In this document: positions 41,501 through 50,726 of the stretch, piece by piece
How positions within the stretch are numbered: the stretch's first letter is position 1
Layout of the letters: each line of letters opens with the position of its first letter
DNA from: Paraferrimonas haliotis
GTDB lineage: Bacteria; Pseudomonadota; Gammaproteobacteria; Enterobacterales; Shewanellaceae
DNA length: 53,733 nucleotides
Direction: 5' to 3'
Assembly: GCF_002282895.1 (NCBI RefSeq)
Contig: NZ_NRRB01000010.1
Coordinates: 1 to 53,733, forward strand
Notes under the pieces: generated by a model
What the model was told of the DNA's origin: nothing
Seen by the model: the letters and a program-made list of their open reading frames with translations, nothing else
Databases searched by the model: none
Made by a program: the position numbers and the translations under genes

Positions 41501-42623
41501 CGCCTGGACGCATCATGCGATAAATCTCTACCAAGGCTTCTAGGCGATTGGTCGTGCTATCAATACGTAATGTATCGGAGATAAACGCACCGTGATCAAG
41601 GTCGTTGATAAACAGAACACCGAACTCTTTAATCTTAGCTTGCGATAACGCTGCTAGCGATTCCAGGGTCAAATCGGAGTTGGCTTCAACAACGATTTCA
41701 CCGGTCGCTTTGTCAATGTAATCTTGAGCTGCGCGCTTATCAACAATGTACTCCAAAGGTACTTCTAACTCTTTGGTTTCTTGCTTTTCAAGCGTGCGAA
41801 TGTGGCGAGCAGTGATGCGGCGACCACTCTCTACTAACACATTGCCTTTGTTGTCTTTGATGTCGAAACTAGCGGTTTCACCACGCAAACGCTCTGGAAT
41901 CAACTCCATGACTAACTTATCTTTCTTAATTTTGAAGTTAGTGCGCTCGAAGAAGGTATCCAAAATCTCTTGAGTGCTAAACTCAAGTGCGCGCAAGATA
42001 ATACTTGCTGGAAGCTTACGACGTCGGTCAATACGAACAAATAGGCTATCTTTAGGGTCAAACTCAAAGTCTAACCAAGAGCCACGGTAAGGAATCACGC
42101 GTGCGTTATAAAGCACCTTACCTGATGAATGAGTTTTACCACGGTCATGGTCAAAGAATACGCCAGGGCTACGATGCAATTGTGAAACAATTACACGCTC
42201 TGTACCGTTAATTACAAACGTTCCGTTTTCAGTCATCAATGGGATATCGCCCATGTAGACTTCTTGTTCTTTAACGTCTTTAACAGTACCGGCTGGTGCA
42301 TCTCTATCATACAAAACCAAACGCAACTTAACGCGCAATGGTTTTGAGTATGTAATGCCGCGGATCTGACATTCCTTAACATCAAAGACTGGCTCACCAA
42401 GACGATAGCTTACATACTGAAGCTCCGAGTTCCCGGAAAAGCTCTTGATTGGAAATACGCTACGAAAGGCCGCTTCAAAACCGCGTTCCCCTGTAGGATC
42501 TTGATCGATAAATTTGCTGAATGAATCCAGCTGAATAGACAACAGGTAAGGGATATCCAACACTTGTGGACGCTTACCGAAGTCCTTACGAATACGCTTC
42601 TTTTCAGAATAGGAGTAAACCAT
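38592..42623 (-). CDS. rpoB: RNA polymerase beta subunit
   Basis: The 1343 residues match the E. coli length (1342). The rifampicin pocket reads [20 protein letters not shown] then [11 protein letters not shown], the wild-type sensitive sequence. The [33 protein letters not shown] and C-terminal [20 protein letters not shown] segments are intact. The ATG has GAGGAAACCC directly upstream. The gene follows an attenuator-like terminator after rplL. Confidence 0.99.
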   Translation of the reverse strand: MVYSYSEKKRIRKDFGKRPQVLDIPYLLSIQLDSFSKFIDQDPTGERGFEAAFRSVFPIKSFSGNSELQYVSYRLGEPVFDVKECQIRGITYSKPLRVKLRLVLYDRDAPAGTVKDVKEQEVYMGDIPLMTENGTFVINGTERVIVSQLHRSPGVFFDHDRGKTHSSGKVLYNARVIPYRGSWLDFEFDPKDSLFVRIDRRRKLPASIILRALEFSTQEILDTFFERTNFKIKKDKLVMELIPERLRGETASFDIKDNKGNVLVESGRRITARHIRTLEKQETKELEVPLEYIVDKRAAQDYIDKATGEIVVEANSDLTLESLAALSQAKIKEFGVLFINDLDHGAFISDTLRIDSTTNRLEALVEIYRMMRPGEPPTKDAAEALFDNLFFSDERYDLSTVGRMKFNRRLGLGEDQGAGTLSKEDIVAVMKKIIEIRSGNDEVDDIDHLGNRRIRSVGEMAENQFRVGLVRVERAVRERLSLGDLDTLMPQDLINAKPISAAVKEFFGSSQLSQFMDQNNPLSEVTHKRRISALGPGGLTRERAGFEVRDVHPTHYGRLCPIETPEGPNIGLINSLSSYSRTNEYGFLETPYRQVKNGKVTDVVDYLSAIEEGNHVIANANANVDAKGELVDELIPCRHKGESTLVPAEQIDYMDVSPQQIISVAASLIPFLEHDDANRALMGSNMQRQAVPTLRADKPLVGTGIERAVAVDSGVTVVAKRGGSIDYVDASRIVVKVNEEELVPGEAGIDIYNLTKYTRSNQNTCINQRPCCNVGEPVVRGDVLADGPSTDLGDLALGQNMRIAFMPWNGYNFEDSILISERVAQEDRFTTIHIQELSCIARDTKLGPEEISADIPNVGESALSKLDESGIVYIGAEVKGGDILVGKVTPKGETQLTPEEKLLRAIFGEKASDVKDSSLRVPNSVTGTVIDVQVFTRDGVEKDKRAIEIEEMHLAEAKKDLTEEFQILEDGVLGRARNLLVASGMDEAKIDELPRQKWLEQSLSDEELQSQLEQLAEQNAELKAEFDKKFEVKRRKITQGDDLNPGVLKIVKVYLAVKRRLQPGDKMAGRHGNKGVISTIVPVEDMPYDETGNPVDIVLNPLGVPSRMNIGQVLEVHLGAAAKGIGNNIAAMLDEQRELAELREYIRQVYALGNDCQQQVDINSFTDEEVIRLAKNLRGGIPTATPAFDGAKESEIKDMLALAGLPTSGQLVLCDGRTGREFERPVTVGYMYMLKLNHLVDDKMHARSTGSYSLVTQQPLGGKAQFGGQRFGEMEVWALEAYGAAYTLQEMLTVKSDDVNGRTQMYKNIVDGNHQMQPGMPESFNVLLKEIRSLGIHIELDQE

Positions 42624-42780
42624 GGGTTTCCTCTAGCTGGCTGATAACTGACCCAAACTGCTCCTCATGAACAGTCTGTTTATCCGACACCGTTGGAGCA
42701 AGACCCTAGCCAGTAATCGCTGCGAGGGACCGCGTTGCATTTGACGAATACGGTGCAAAAAACCGTCAATGCTTATAGCG

Positions 42781-42817
42781 CAAAAAGCCTGATGGTTAAA
42801 AAACCATCAGGCCAACC
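42781..42817 (-). terminator. Attenuator-type terminator between rplL and rpoB
   Basis: A perfect 11-bp stem GCCTGATGGTT/AACCATCAGGC (42787-42797 with 42802-42812) is followed on the minus strand by TTTTTG. E. coli has a partial terminator at the same point that lowers rpoBC relative to rplJL. No separate rpoB promoter is obvious in the 232-bp gap, so read-through must feed rpoBC. Confidence 0.85.
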
Positions 42818-42855
42818 TAATAAAAAATTAGGCGCGTAAACTGTTAGATAACAGC

Positions 42856-43224
42856 TTACTTGATTTCAACAGAAGCGCCGGCTTCTTCAAGAGTTTTCTT
42901 CAACTCTTCGGCTTCTTCTTTAGAAACAGCTTCTTTAACTGCTACTGGAGCAGATTCTACCATACCTTTAGCTTCTTTCAAGCCTAGGCCAGTAGCACCA
43001 CGTACTGCTTTAATAGCAGCAACTTTGTTAGGACCAGCAGCGGCTAGAACTACGTCAAATTCGGTTTGCTCTTCAGCTGCACCGGCATCGCCAGCACCGC
43101 CAGCAACTACTGCAGCAGCAGCAGATACGCCGAATTTTTCTTCCATAGCTTCGATAAGCTCAACAACTTGCATTACAGACATTTCTGCAACTGCGTCTAG
43201 GATTTGTTCATTAGTAATAGACAT
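42856..43224 (-). CDS. rplL: 50S ribosomal protein L7/L12
   Basis: L7/L12 forms the multi-copy stalk that recruits translation GTPases. From ATG 43224 it has 122 residues: an N-terminal dimer domain ([20 protein letters not shown]), an alanine-rich hinge (about 35-55), and the C domain with [20 protein letters not shown]. The frame stays open seven codons upstream, but AGAGA and family alignment favour the inner start. Confidence 0.98.
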   Translation of the reverse strand: MSITNEQILDAVAEMSVMQVVELIEAMEEKFGVSAAAAVVAGGAGDAGAAEEQTEFDVVLAAAGPNKVAAIKAVRGATGLGLKEAKGMVESAPVAVKEAVSKEEAEELKKTLEEAGASVEIK

Positions 43225-43278
43225 TACAATTCTCTCTAAAATCAATATTTAATTCGTTAAACGATAACCAAAACCGAA

Positions 43279-43767
43279 TTATGCGGCTTCTTTGGCATCG
43301 CGAATAGCTGCGATAGTACGTACCAACTTGCCTGCAGAAGCTTCTTTCATTGTCATCATTAACTGAGCAATCGCTTCGTCGTAAGTAGGTAGTTTCGCTA
43401 AAATTTCTACATCAGCGACGGCGCCTTCAAAGGCTGCGGCTTTAACTTCGAAATTGTCTTGCTCTTTAGCAAAGTCTTTGAAAAGACGTGCTGCGGCACC
43501 TGGGTGCTCGTTTGAGAAAGCAATCAAAGTAGGACCAGTGAACGTCTCTAAAAGACATTCATAGTCAGTGCCTTCAACTGCACGACGTAAAAGGGTGTTA
43601 CGAACAACTCGTACGTATACGCCAGCTTCACGAGCTTGCTTACGTAGCGCAGTCATATCACCTACAGTTACACCGCGAGAATCGGCAACTACTGCAGACA
43701 GGGCACCTTTGGCAGCTTCGTTGACTTCAGCAACAATTGCTTTCTTGTCTTGAAGATTTAATGCCAT
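43279..43767 (-). CDS. rplJ: 50S ribosomal protein L10
   Basis: L10 anchors the L7/L12 stalk and, bound to L12, represses its own mRNA leader in E. coli. The 162 residues start [22 protein letters not shown] and contain [26 protein letters not shown] lies before the ATG. A readable L10 leader precedes it. Confidence 0.98.
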   Translation of the reverse strand: MALNLQDKKAIVAEVNEAAKGALSAVVADSRGVTVGDMTALRKQAREAGVYVRVVRNTLLRRAVEGTDYECLLETFTGPTLIAFSNEHPGAAARLFKDFAKEQDNFEVKAAAFEGAVADVEILAKLPTYDEAIAQLMMTMKEASAGKLVRTIAAIRDAKEAA

Positions 43768-43884
43768 TGGACATTCTCCTGGATTCTACCCGGGCTAATT
43801 CCCGGAATTTACCAAACTAAGTCAACATTGACTTAGCAATTTACGGTGAAGAGTCCAGTACAAAAATTCAATTCATACTAGGGG

Positions 43885-43985
43885 GGTCTCACACCGTCTA
43901 CGTAGGAAATTAAGTGTTACGACTAATCGTGCGACACCTACGGTCTTGGACGGGAGTCTTACGGTTAAACCGCAGACTCCAACCC
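43885..43985 (-). ncRNA. L10 leader RNA (rplJ autoregulatory element)
   Basis: The RNA strand contains AGACCGTAGGTG ... CCTACGTAGACGGTG, close to the E. coli L10 leader core (AGACCGCAGGTG ... CCTGCGTAGACGGTG), which folds into the kink-turn-bearing junction bound by L10/L12. It is preceded by a hairpin GGAGTCT/AGACTCC (about 43954-43981). The element lies 120-220 bp upstream of the rplJ start and just after the promoter. Confidence 0.85.
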
Positions 43986-43998
43986 ACAAGGGCGGCCG

Positions 43999-44027
43999 AT
44001 TATAAAGTAATCGACTGTCCTTGTAAA
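43999..44027 (-). promoter_or_regulatory. rplJL promoter
   Basis: TTTACA (44022-44027), a 17-bp spacer and a perfect TATAAT (43999-44004) on the minus strand start directly at the rplA stop codon. The L10 leader begins about 15 bp downstream. Confidence 0.82.
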
Positions 44028-44028
44028 A

Positions 44029-44736
44029 TTAGTTTGAGCTAGTGGTATCCAAGCTGCCTTGGTCAAGCGCAACACCCGCACCCATAGTGGTCGAGATGCT
44101 AACTTTCTTGATGAATACACCTTTAGCAGAAGACGGTTTCGCCTTCTTAAGTGCAACCAACAATGCTTCCAAGTTCTCTTGAAGTTGCTTAGGCTCAAAG
44201 TTCACCTTACCAATGGTAGTGTGAATGATACCGTTTTTGTCGTTGCGGTAACGAACCTGACCTGCTTTAGCGTTTTTAACCGCTTCCGCTACGTTAGGAG
44301 TTACAGTGCCAGTTTTAGGGTTTGGCATTAGGCCGCGAGGACCTAAGATTTGACCCAATTGGCCAACCACACGCATAGCGTCTGGAGAAGCAACAACTAC
44401 GTCGAAGTTCATTTCACCTTTCTTAACTTGCTCGGCTAGGTCTTCCATGCCAACCAAATCAGCACCGGCTTCTTTCGCAGCTTCTGCGTTAGCGCCTTGG
44501 GTGAATACTGCAACGCGAACGTCACGACCGGTACCGTGAGGTAATACGGTAGCGCCACGTACGTTTTGATCAGATTTACGAGGGTCAACGCCCAAGTTTA
44601 CAGAAGCATCTACACTTTCAACGAACTTAGCAGTTGCTAATTCTTTAAGAAGAGCAATCGCTTCGTTGATTTCGTATTCTTTAGTTACTTCTACTTTTTC
44701 GCGGATTACGCGCATGCGCTTAGAAAGCTTTGCCAT
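44029..44736 (-). CDS. rplA: 50S ribosomal protein L1
   Basis: L1 forms the stalk beside the E site and in E. coli represses rplK-rplA translation. The 235 residues start [15 protein letters not shown] and include domain II ([20 protein letters not shown]) and [15 protein letters not shown]. The last residues (GSLDTTSSN) are not conserved. It starts 4 bp after rplK. Confidence 0.98.
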   Translation of the reverse strand: MAKLSKRMRVIREKVEVTKEYEINEAIALLKELATAKFVESVDASVNLGVDPRKSDQNVRGATVLPHGTGRDVRVAVFTQGANAEAAKEAGADLVGMEDLAEQVKKGEMNFDVVVASPDAMRVVGQLGQILGPRGLMPNPKTGTVTPNVAEAVKNAKAGQVRYRNDKNGIIHTTIGKVNFEPKQLQENLEALLVALKKAKPSSAKGVFIKKVSISTTMGAGVALDQGSLDTTSSN

Positions 44737-44740
44737 CGTC

Positions 44741-45169
44741 TTAGTCCTCTACTACCAAGCCCATAGAACGGGCAGTGCCTTCAATAGAACGCATCATCGC
44801 TTCAACGTCTGCCCCAGTCATATCTTGGGCTTTAGTTTCAGCAATTTCACGAACCTGTGCAGATTTAACCGTACCCACTTTTTCAGTGTTAGGACGGCCA
44901 GAACCGGACTTAATACCAGCCGCTTTCAACAATAGGAAAGATGCAGGTGGAGTCTTGGTTTCGAAGGTGAAAGAACGATCGTTGTATACAGTGATAACAA
45001 CTGGAATTGGCATGCCTTTGTCGAACTTATCAGTACGAGCGTTGAATGCTTTACAGAATTCCATGATGTTCACACCATGTTGACCTAGAGCAGGACCAAC
45101 TGGTGGCGACGGGTTAGCAGCACCGGCTGCTACTTGTAGCTTAATATAAGCTTGGACTTTCTTAGCCAT
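44741..45169 (-). CDS. rplK: 50S ribosomal protein L11
   Basis: L11 shapes the factor-binding centre and is needed for RelA activation. The 142 residues include the proline-rich N domain ([20 protein letters not shown]) that is the thiostrepton region, and the C-terminal RNA-binding domain ([18 protein letters not shown]). Lysines trimethylated by PrmA in E. coli are present. It is the first gene after its own promoter. Confidence 0.98.
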   Translation of the reverse strand: MAKKVQAYIKLQVAAGAANPSPPVGPALGQHGVNIMEFCKAFNARTDKFDKGMPIPVVITVYNDRSFTFETKTPPASFLLLKAAGIKSGSGRPNTEKVGTVKSAQVREIAETKAQDMTGADVEAMMRSIEGTARSMGLVVED

Positions 45170-45235
45170 TTTAGATTCCTCTTATGGGTTCAAACACCAT
45201 TAAGACCACGCTGGGCTTAATAGCTCCCCGGTAAC

Positions 45236-45262
45236 AAAAAAGCCTTATTGAAAAATAAGGGC
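45236..45262 (-). terminator. Attenuator-like hairpin in the rplKA leader
   Basis: On the RNA strand CCTTATT/AATAAGG (loop TTTC) is followed after one base by TTTTTT. It sits only about 10-30 bases after the predicted transcription start and upstream of rplK, so it would cut transcription early unless relieved. Confidence 0.65.
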
Positions 45263-45267
45263 AGCGG

Positions 45268-45296
45268 ATTATACGAAATATCCAGCTATAAGCCAA
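45268..45296 (-). promoter_or_regulatory. rplKA promoter
   Basis: TTGGCT (45291-45296), a 17-bp spacer and TATAAT (45268-45273) on the minus strand lie about 100 bp upstream of rplK, after the nusG terminator. Confidence 0.82.
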
Positions 45297-45346
45297 AGGT
45301 TTTTGTGTTTTTTTTAAACAAAGCCAAACATCAAAGCGTTAAGCGT

Positions 45347-45373
45347 AAAAAAGCAGCCTTTTGGCTGCTTTTA
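45347..45373. terminator. Terminator after nusG
   Basis: GCAGCC/GGCTGC (45353-45358 with 45363-45368, loop of 4 T) is flanked by A and T runs; on the minus strand it is followed by six T. It ends secE-nusG. Confidence 0.85.
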
Positions 45374-45397
45374 AGTACCTAAGAATTAACTATTCAA

Positions 45398-45949
45398 CTA
45401 GGACTTTTCGATTTGAGCAAACTCAAGGTCAACCGGCGTAGATCGGCCGAAAATCATAACCGAAACTTTGACTCGGCTCTTCTCATAATCGACTTCTTCA
45501 ACGGTGCCGTTGAAGTCTGCGAAAGGACCTTCTGTTACACGAACCACTTCGCCTGGTTCGAACAGGGTTCTTGGTGTCGGCGCGTCCACATTGTCTTGTA
45601 AGCGTTGAAGAATGGCTTCGGCTTCACGATCGCTGATAGGTGCTGGACGGTCAGATGTGCCGCCAATGAACCCCATGACTCGCGGAATATTGCGGACCAA
45701 GTGCCAGCTCGAATCGTTCATTTCCATTTGTACTAATACGTACCCAGGGAAAAACTTACGCTCGCTTTTTCGGCGTTGTCCACCACGCATTTCAACGACT
45801 TCTTCCGTTGGAACCAAGACTTCACCGAAGAATTGTTCCATTTCATGCATTTTGATGTGCTCTAGTAGCGTTTTAGCTACCCGAGCTTCGTAACCAGAGA
45901 ATGCTTGTACCACGTACCATCTTTTCTTAGCTTCAGCCATTTCAGTCAT
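45398..45949 (-). CDS. nusG: Transcription antitermination factor NusG
   Basis: NusG binds RNA polymerase through its NGN domain and S10 or Rho through its KOW domain. The 183 residues show [30 protein letters not shown] (about 65-75), and the KOW segment [24 protein letters not shown] (about 125-148). AAGG lies seven bases before the ATG. It follows secE by 9 bp. Confidence 0.98.
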   Translation of the reverse strand: MTEMAEAKKRWYVVQAFSGYEARVAKTLLEHIKMHEMEQFFGEVLVPTEEVVEMRGGQRRKSERKFFPGYVLVQMEMNDSSWHLVRNIPRVMGFIGGTSDRPAPISDREAEAILQRLQDNVDAPTPRTLFEPGEVVRVTEGPFADFNGTVEEVDYEKSRVKVSVMIFGRSTPVDLEFAQIEKS

Positions 45950-45958
45950 TAGAAAACC

Positions 45959-46333
45959 TTATACGCCTGTAATGAAGTTAACGATACGAACGAGCAGCGC
46001 GTCCAGTCCCCAAAGCACTAATGCAAGAACCCCTGTTGCCGCAAGTACAATAAACGTTGTATTGAGTGCTTCTTGGCGAGTAGGCCAAACCACTTTTCGA
46101 ATTTCTAAACGCGACTCTTTAGCAAACGCAAATCCGGTCTTACCTTTTTCAGTTTGCAAAGCAATGAACGCTGCTACAGCAAACGCCACGACTATAGCGA
46201 TCGCTCGATACAGCACTGAAACTTCTGAGTACATAGAGTTGCCGATTACGGCTGCGGCTAGCAAAATAATTACTAAGCCCCATTTCAAGATATCCAAGGA
46301 ACCGCCGCCTTGGTTTTCAGTATTCGTTGTCAT
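45959..46333 (-). CDS. secE: Preprotein translocase subunit SecE
   Basis: SecE clamps SecY. The 124 residues give the three-helix proteobacterial form: helices near 15-33, 38-57 and 91-117, with the conserved cytoplasmic ESRLEIRKVVWPTRQEALNTT before the last helix. I start at ATG 46333; a TTG directly before it is not needed. Confidence 0.96.
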   Translation of the reverse strand: MTTNTENQGGGSLDILKWGLVIILLAAAVIGNSMYSEVSVLYRAIAIVVAFAVAAFIALQTEKGKTGFAFAKESRLEIRKVVWPTRQEALNTTFIVLAATGVLALVLWGLDALLVRIVNFITGV

Positions 46334-46400
46334 CAATAATTCCGCAAACTACAGTATATCGCCTCGGCAACTTTACCAAGGCACAAAAAATTGGCCATAG

Positions 46401-46429
46401 ATTGTATGCTTTTAGGGGGCTCGACGCAA
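46401..46429 (-). promoter_or_regulatory. secE-nusG promoter
   Basis: TTGCGT (46424-46429), a 17-bp spacer and TACAAT (46401-46406) on the minus strand lie about 70 bp upstream of secE. The surrounding gap to the TraF-like gene (46334-46550) has no other gene. Confidence 0.75.
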
Positions 46430-46550
46430 TACAATCCTTTATTAGTCTGAGATCTCTCTCGAAATCCTAGCGAATAATCATCAGATTCACCCTAAACTCG
46501 TGCTCGATTGTATCACCCGTCCAACGATCGTGGTCGGGCGAGCCTAATAG

Positions 46551-47696
46551 CTAGAAGTTTATTTGGAAGTTTCCGCCAGCGGCGTATTGCTCATCAGAAC
46601 CATAGCCCGCGAACAAATCGAACACCACGGTTGAAGCGATATTAATACCAAATCCGCCTGTCCACATATCCTGCAGTGTATTCTCTAGATCACTTTTATA
46701 GCCACCTCGCAGTTCCAACCAATCGGCCGCTTCAAACGCTACCCCAACTTTGACAAACTGTGTCTTCTGTTCAAATTCAGCGAACCGTTTAGTAGGCGTT
46801 AGCTCAGCTTCTGCAGACAAAGCAAACCATTCAGACTGATAATGAGCACCCGCACTCCAACTTGGGGCCACTTCTAACGTCAATGGTGCTATGGCTTCAT
46901 CAGAGGTCGTTACGCTTTGTTTAACAAGATTACGTCCTGCCAAACCAAAGCGTAAACCATTATTCAGAGTGTAGGCGACGCCCACATCAAGGTTAAAACC
47001 ATTACTTTGAGTCCGATAGCGCGAATCTTTCCAGTCATCTGAGTCCCAGTTATTAACGGTTGCCGCATAAGCGTATGTATCAATATATTGAAGCTTGGGG
47101 GTCACGCCTATAGCCACATGATGGCCCGAGTCTAAAGCAAACTGTCGAGCCAATGAAACACCAAACTCTTGAACTAATACCCCCAACCCTTGTGCGTTAG
47201 ATACAAGGTTATCGGGATCCGGTATTCCCACAAAATCATCTTCGTCAACCTGACCAATCGCAATTGCCTCGGCGGAAGCAGAAGCGCTAATGGTAACCGC
47301 AACTAGCTCTGTAGGTATAATAAACGCACCACCAATATCACCATCAGCGCTGACTTGATTGCCGTCTAATCCTAACAATGCAGCCTTCCATTCTAAAATT
47401 AGATTGGGGTTGGTGGGATCTTGTTGCAACTGCTCATTAAGTCTTTGAAAATCATCAATGCTATCAACAAAACTGTCGGCATCTTGTGCACTTAAGGATA
47501 TGGCGGGTAACAGTATTGCAGAGTGCTGTCCTCCTAACGCCGTGAGCGCCGGATTATAGAAAGCAGCCGCTGCATGAGTGGCGTTTATGCCAGCGCCGGC
47601 TAATGCCTCAGTTCTGGCATCAGGTCCAAATATTGACGCGCTAGCAATGGTCGGTAAGAGAGCGACGACTAAGGCGGTGTAACGCAACCTAAACAT
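46551..47696 (-). CDS. TraF_2-type outer-membrane beta-barrel protein
   Basis: The 381 residues resemble the family usually labelled conjugal transfer protein TraF (Pfam PF13729), a misleading name for PorV/FadL-like barrels. A signal peptide (1-20, ASA-SI) is followed by the family motif ARTEALAGAGINATHAAAAF then YNPAL (about 27-51). Many alternating beta segments follow, and the chain ends in a terminal phenylalanine (FQINF), as outer-membrane barrels do. Its substrate is unknown. It separates tufB from secE, which are adjacent in E. coli. It has its own 129-bp upstream gap after the tufB terminator. Confidence 0.75.
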   Translation of the reverse strand: MFRLRYTALVVALLPTIASASIFGPDARTEALAGAGINATHAAAAFYNPALTALGGQHSAILLPAISLSAQDADSFVDSIDDFQRLNEQLQQDPTNPNLILEWKAALLGLDGNQVSADGDIGGAFIIPTELVAVTISASASAEAIAIGQVDEDDFVGIPDPDNLVSNAQGLGVLVQEFGVSLARQFALDSGHHVAIGVTPKLQYIDTYAYAATVNNWDSDDWKDSRYRTQSNGFNLDVGVAYTLNNGLRFGLAGRNLVKQSVTTSDEAIAPLTLEVAPSWSAGAHYQSEWFALSAEAELTPTKRFAEFEQKTQFVKVGVAFEAADWLELRGGYKSDLENTLQDMWTGGFGINIASTVVFDLFAGYGSDEQYAAGGNFQINF

Positions 47697-47825
47697 AACG
47701 ATCCTTTATTATTTTATTAGTGCCACTTCCAGTGCACTTTTTTGTATAGATTACCTTACTTTTTCAATCTTGCAACCGGTCAATATTCTGACAGATGTCA
47801 ACAACAAAACACCAAGTTTTACGCA

Positions 47826-47877
47826 CAAAAAAGCCCGCGTTAAGCGGGCTTTTTGAGATTCTAACCTAAGTTAGAAT
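47826..47877. terminator. Terminator after tufB with a second hairpin
   Basis: GCCCGC/GCGGGC (47833-47838 with 47844-47849) is flanked by A and T runs and can act both ways. A second perfect 8-bp hairpin ATTCTAAC/GTTAGAAT (47858-47865 with 47870-47877) lies directly at the tufB stop codon. Confidence 0.85.
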
Positions 47878-49061
47878 TATTCTACGATAGTCGCTACAAC
47901 ACCTGCGCCTACAGTACGGCCACCTTCGCGGATTGCGAAACGTAGACCTTCGTCCATCGCGATTGGGCAGATTAGCTCTACTACCATCTTGATGTTATCA
48001 CCAGGCATTACCATCTCTACGCCCGCTGGCAATTCGATGGTACCGGTTACGTCAGTTGTACGGAAGTAGAACTGTGGACGGTAACCTTTGAAGAATGGAG
48101 TGTGACGGCCACCTTCGTCTTTAGAAAGTACGTATACTTCTGATTCGAACTTAGTGTGTGGAGTGATTGAACCAGGCTTCGCTAGTACTTGACCACGTTG
48201 AACTTCTTCACGCTTAGTACCACGTAGAAGAACACCACAGTTCTCACCTGCACGACCTTCGTCTAGAAGCTTACGGAACATCTCTACACCGGTACAAGTA
48301 GTAGTGGTAGTATCTTTGATACCTACGATTTCTACTTCGTCACCTACACGGATGATACCACGCTCAACACGACCGGTTACTACAGTACCACGGCCTTGGA
48401 TTGAGAATACGTCTTCGATTGGAAGAATGAAATCACGGTCGATGTCACGCTCTGGCTCTGGGATGTAAGTATCCAAAGCTTCCGCTAACTCAACAATCTT
48501 GTCTTCCCACTCTTTCTCGCCTTCTAGCGCCTTAAGAGCTGAGCCTTGAATTACTGGCAAATCATCACCTGGGAATTCGTACTCAGATAGAAGTTCACGA
48601 ACTTCCATTTCTACTAGCTCTAGCAATTCTTCGTCATCTACCATGTCACACTTGTTCATGAATACGATGATGTAAGGTACGCCAACCTGACGTGACAACA
48701 AGATGTGCTCACGAGTTTGTGGCATTGGGCCGTCAGTTGAAGCTACTACCAAAATAGCACCGTCCATTTGAGCAGCACCAGTAATCATGTTCTTAACGTA
48801 GTCAGCGTGACCTGGGCAGTCTACGTGAGCGTAGTGACGAGTTGGAGTGTCATACTCTACGTGTGAAGTAGAAATGGTAATACCACGCTCGCGCTCTTCT
48901 GGAGCGTTATCGATTGCAGCAAAGTCTTTCGCTTCACCACCGTATACTTTTGCAAGTACGTTAGTGATAGCAGCAGTTAGGGTTGTTTTACCGTGGTCAA
49001 CGTGGCCAATGGTACCAACGTTAACGTGCGGCTTGGAACGTTCAAACTTTTCTTTAGACAT
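47877..49061 (-). CDS. tufB: Elongation factor Tu, copy B
   Basis: This is the second EF-Tu gene, encoding the same 394-residue protein as tufA. All base differences I compared between the two genes (more than a dozen) are silent, for example at the second base line of the 3' end. It lies downstream of four tRNA genes, the standard thrU-tyrU-glyT-thrT-tufB order of E. coli. A terminator-like hairpin with a T tract separates the tRNAs from tufB. Confidence 0.99.
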   Translation of the reverse strand: MSKEKFERSKPHVNVGTIGHVDHGKTTLTAAITNVLAKVYGGEAKDFAAIDNAPEERERGITISTSHVEYDTPTRHYAHVDCPGHADYVKNMITGAAQMDGAILVVASTDGPMPQTREHILLSRQVGVPYIIVFMNKCDMVDDEELLELVEMEVRELLSEYEFPGDDLPVIQGSALKALEGEKEWEDKIVELAEALDTYIPEPERDIDRDFILPIEDVFSIQGRGTVVTGRVERGIIRVGDEVEIVGIKDTTTTTCTGVEMFRKLLDEGRAGENCGVLLRGTKREEVQRGQVLAKPGSITPHTKFESEVYVLSKDEGGRHTPFFKGYRPQFYFRTTDVTGTIELPAGVEMVMPGDNIKMVVELICPIAMDEGLRFAIREGGRTVGAGVVATIVE

Positions 49062-49114
49062 GGTATTGCCTCGGTCCGTTTAGTAATCGTGGCACATGCC
49101 ACTTTTCATAGTAC

Positions 49115-49150
49115 AAAAAAATCGCTCAGCAGCTTTGGCTAAGCAATTTT
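49115..49150 (-). terminator. Attenuator-like hairpin between the tRNA cluster and tufB
   Basis: On the RNA strand AAAATTGCT pairs with AGCGATTTT (one G-U pair), with a second small stem inside, followed by seven T. It starts about 40 bp after the last tRNA and about 55 bp before tufB. No tufB promoter was found in the gap, so partial termination is likely. Confidence 0.7.
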
Positions 49151-49189
49151 CCAAGTATACAATAAGTATGGGAAATTTGAACAAAGGAG

Positions 49190-49265
49190 TGGTGCTGATA
49201 GGCAGATTTGAACTGCCGACCTCACCCTTACCAAGGGTGCGCTCTACCAACTGAGCTATATCAGC
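49190..49265 (-). tRNA. thrT: tRNA-Thr (anticodon GGT)
   Basis: 76 nt including an encoded CCA. The acceptor stem GCTGATA/TATCAGC, T-loop TTCAAAT and anticodon loop CTTGGTAA are clear. Position and anticodon match E. coli thrT, directly upstream of tufB. Confidence 0.97.
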
Positions 49266-49272
49266 ACTGATT

Positions 49273-49348
<76 letters not shown>

Positions 49349-49389
49349 AATCTTATCCTAGGTTCAGGCTTACCCAGACTTTAAATAAG

Positions 49390-49474
<85 letters not shown>

Positions 49475-49495
49475 ACACGATAATTTGGAAATGAG

Positions 49496-49571
<76 letters not shown>

Positions 49572-49589
49572 ACATCATTTCGGAGCGGG

Positions 49590-49618
49590 ATATTAGGTAA
49601 ATATGCGCTTGAGTGCAA
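49590..49618 (-). promoter_or_regulatory. Promoter of the tRNA-tufB operon
   Basis: TTGCAC (49613-49618), a 17-bp spacer and TAATAT (49590-49595) on the minus strand lie about 20 bp upstream of thrU. The discriminator is C+G-rich (CCCGCTCC), as in stringently controlled tRNA promoters. An A/T-rich block (49631-49648) upstream can act as UP element. Confidence 0.85.
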
Positions 49619-49719
49619 GACCAAACACCATTTTTTTTAAAAAAAAGTGCTGTTTGCACAAAAAAACAGCCCTTATAGCCACAATTCCACCTTCAGTCTA
49701 GCATCGTTAAGCCTAGTTG

Positions 49720-49748
49720 TTGTTTGAATTTGGTGAATAGTGTAATGT
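49720..49748 (+). promoter_or_regulatory. Candidate coaA promoter
   Basis: TTGTTT (49720-49725), 17 bp, then TAATGT (49743-49748), 27 bp before the coaA ATG. Matches are partial. Confidence 0.5.
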
Positions 49749-49775
49749 TCTTTCGTTAATAGAAATGGGCAATTA

Positions 49776-50726
49776 ATGACTCAACATTCCAGGCCACACA
49801 GTGGCACCTACCTAAGCTTCTCTCAGCACGACTGGGCGCAATTGCGTAACTCAGTGCCGCTAACCTTGACGAATTCGGATCTCGACGACTTGAGAGGAAT
49901 TAACGTCAATGTGTCGCTGCAAGAAGTATCGGATATTTATTTGCCTCTCTCTCGACTACTTAACCTGATTATCAATAGCCAACAAAGCCGCAGTGCAGTA
50001 TTAGAAAAGTTTCTTGGTAATTACCCTAAACGCCGACCCTATATCATTAGTATTGCAGGGAGCGTCGCTGTCGGTAAAAGTACGACAGCTCGTATTCTGC
50101 AAGCTTTGTTACAACGCTGGCCTGAGCACCCGAAAGTTGACTTAGTCACTACAGATGGCTTTTTGTATCCCTTAGAGGAGCTCCAAAAGCGCAACATTCT
50201 TCACCGAAAAGGGTTCCCTGAAAGTTACGACGTCAGGCATTTAGTCGAGTTTGTTGCCGATGTCAAAAATGGAAAGCAAGATGTAAAAGCGCCCATTTAT
50301 AGCCATATTAGCTACGATAGACTCAAAGACGCGCACATCAATGTCAACCAGCCGGACATTTTGATCTTAGAAGGGCTCAATGTATTGCAAACAGCGAGGG
50401 AAGATACCGCGAGCGGTCATTCCCAATACGTTTCCGACTATGTCGATTTTTCAATTTACGTAGACGCGCCTCAGCACCTTTTAAAACAATGGTATATCGA
50501 ACGCTTCCTGCATTTTCGCGATACTGCTTTTAGCCGCCCCGAAAGCTATTTTAATCACTATGCGAACCTCAGCGATGAGCAAGCGCATGAAACCGCTGGT
50601 CACATTTGGGATACCATTAACGGACCCAATTTAGTTCAGAATATTCTACCAACTAAAAATAGAGCCGCATTGGTTCTTAAAAAAGGAGCGGACCACTTGG
50701 TACAGCAAGTATTATTAAGTAAATAG
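49776..50726 (+). CDS. coaA: Type I pantothenate kinase
   Basis: CoaA phosphorylates pantothenate, the first step of coenzyme A synthesis, and is feedback-inhibited by CoA. The 316 residues equal the E. coli length. The P-loop [12 protein letters not shown] (about 95-106), VTTDGFLYP, the [12 protein letters not shown] segment, and the C-terminal [22 protein letters not shown] are all typical. It is convergent with birA, and the two stop ends overlap by 12 bp. Confidence 0.98.
   Translation: MTQHSRPHSGTYLSFSQHDWAQLRNSVPLTLTNSDLDDLRGINVNVSLQEVSDIYLPLSRLLNLIINSQQSRSAVLEKFLGNYPKRRPYIISIAGSVAVGKSTTARILQALLQRWPEHPKVDLVTTDGFLYPLEELQKRNILHRKGFPESYDVRHLVEFVADVKNGKQDVKAPIYSHISYDRLKDAHINVNQPDILILEGLNVLQTAREDTASGHSQYVSDYVDFSIYVDAPQHLLKQWYIERFLHFRDTAFSRPESYFNHYANLSDEQAHETAGHIWDTINGPNLVQNILPTKNRAALVLKKGADHLVQQVLLSK

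Noticed and set aside
38592..42623. Possible rifampicin-resistance changes in rpoB, and streptomycin changes in rpsL
   Set aside because: The pocket residues read as wild-type in both genes.
46551..47696. Conjugative element suggested by the TraF label
   Set aside because: No relaxase, coupling protein, integrase or att-like repeats are nearby. The protein is a barrel and stands alone among housekeeping genes.
49628..49676. Hairpins GTGC/GCAC and GCTGTTT/AAACAGC between the tRNA promoter and coaA as a terminator
   Set aside because: No gene ends near it on either strand, and the stem is short. The A/T blocks are better explained as an UP element of the tRNA promoter.
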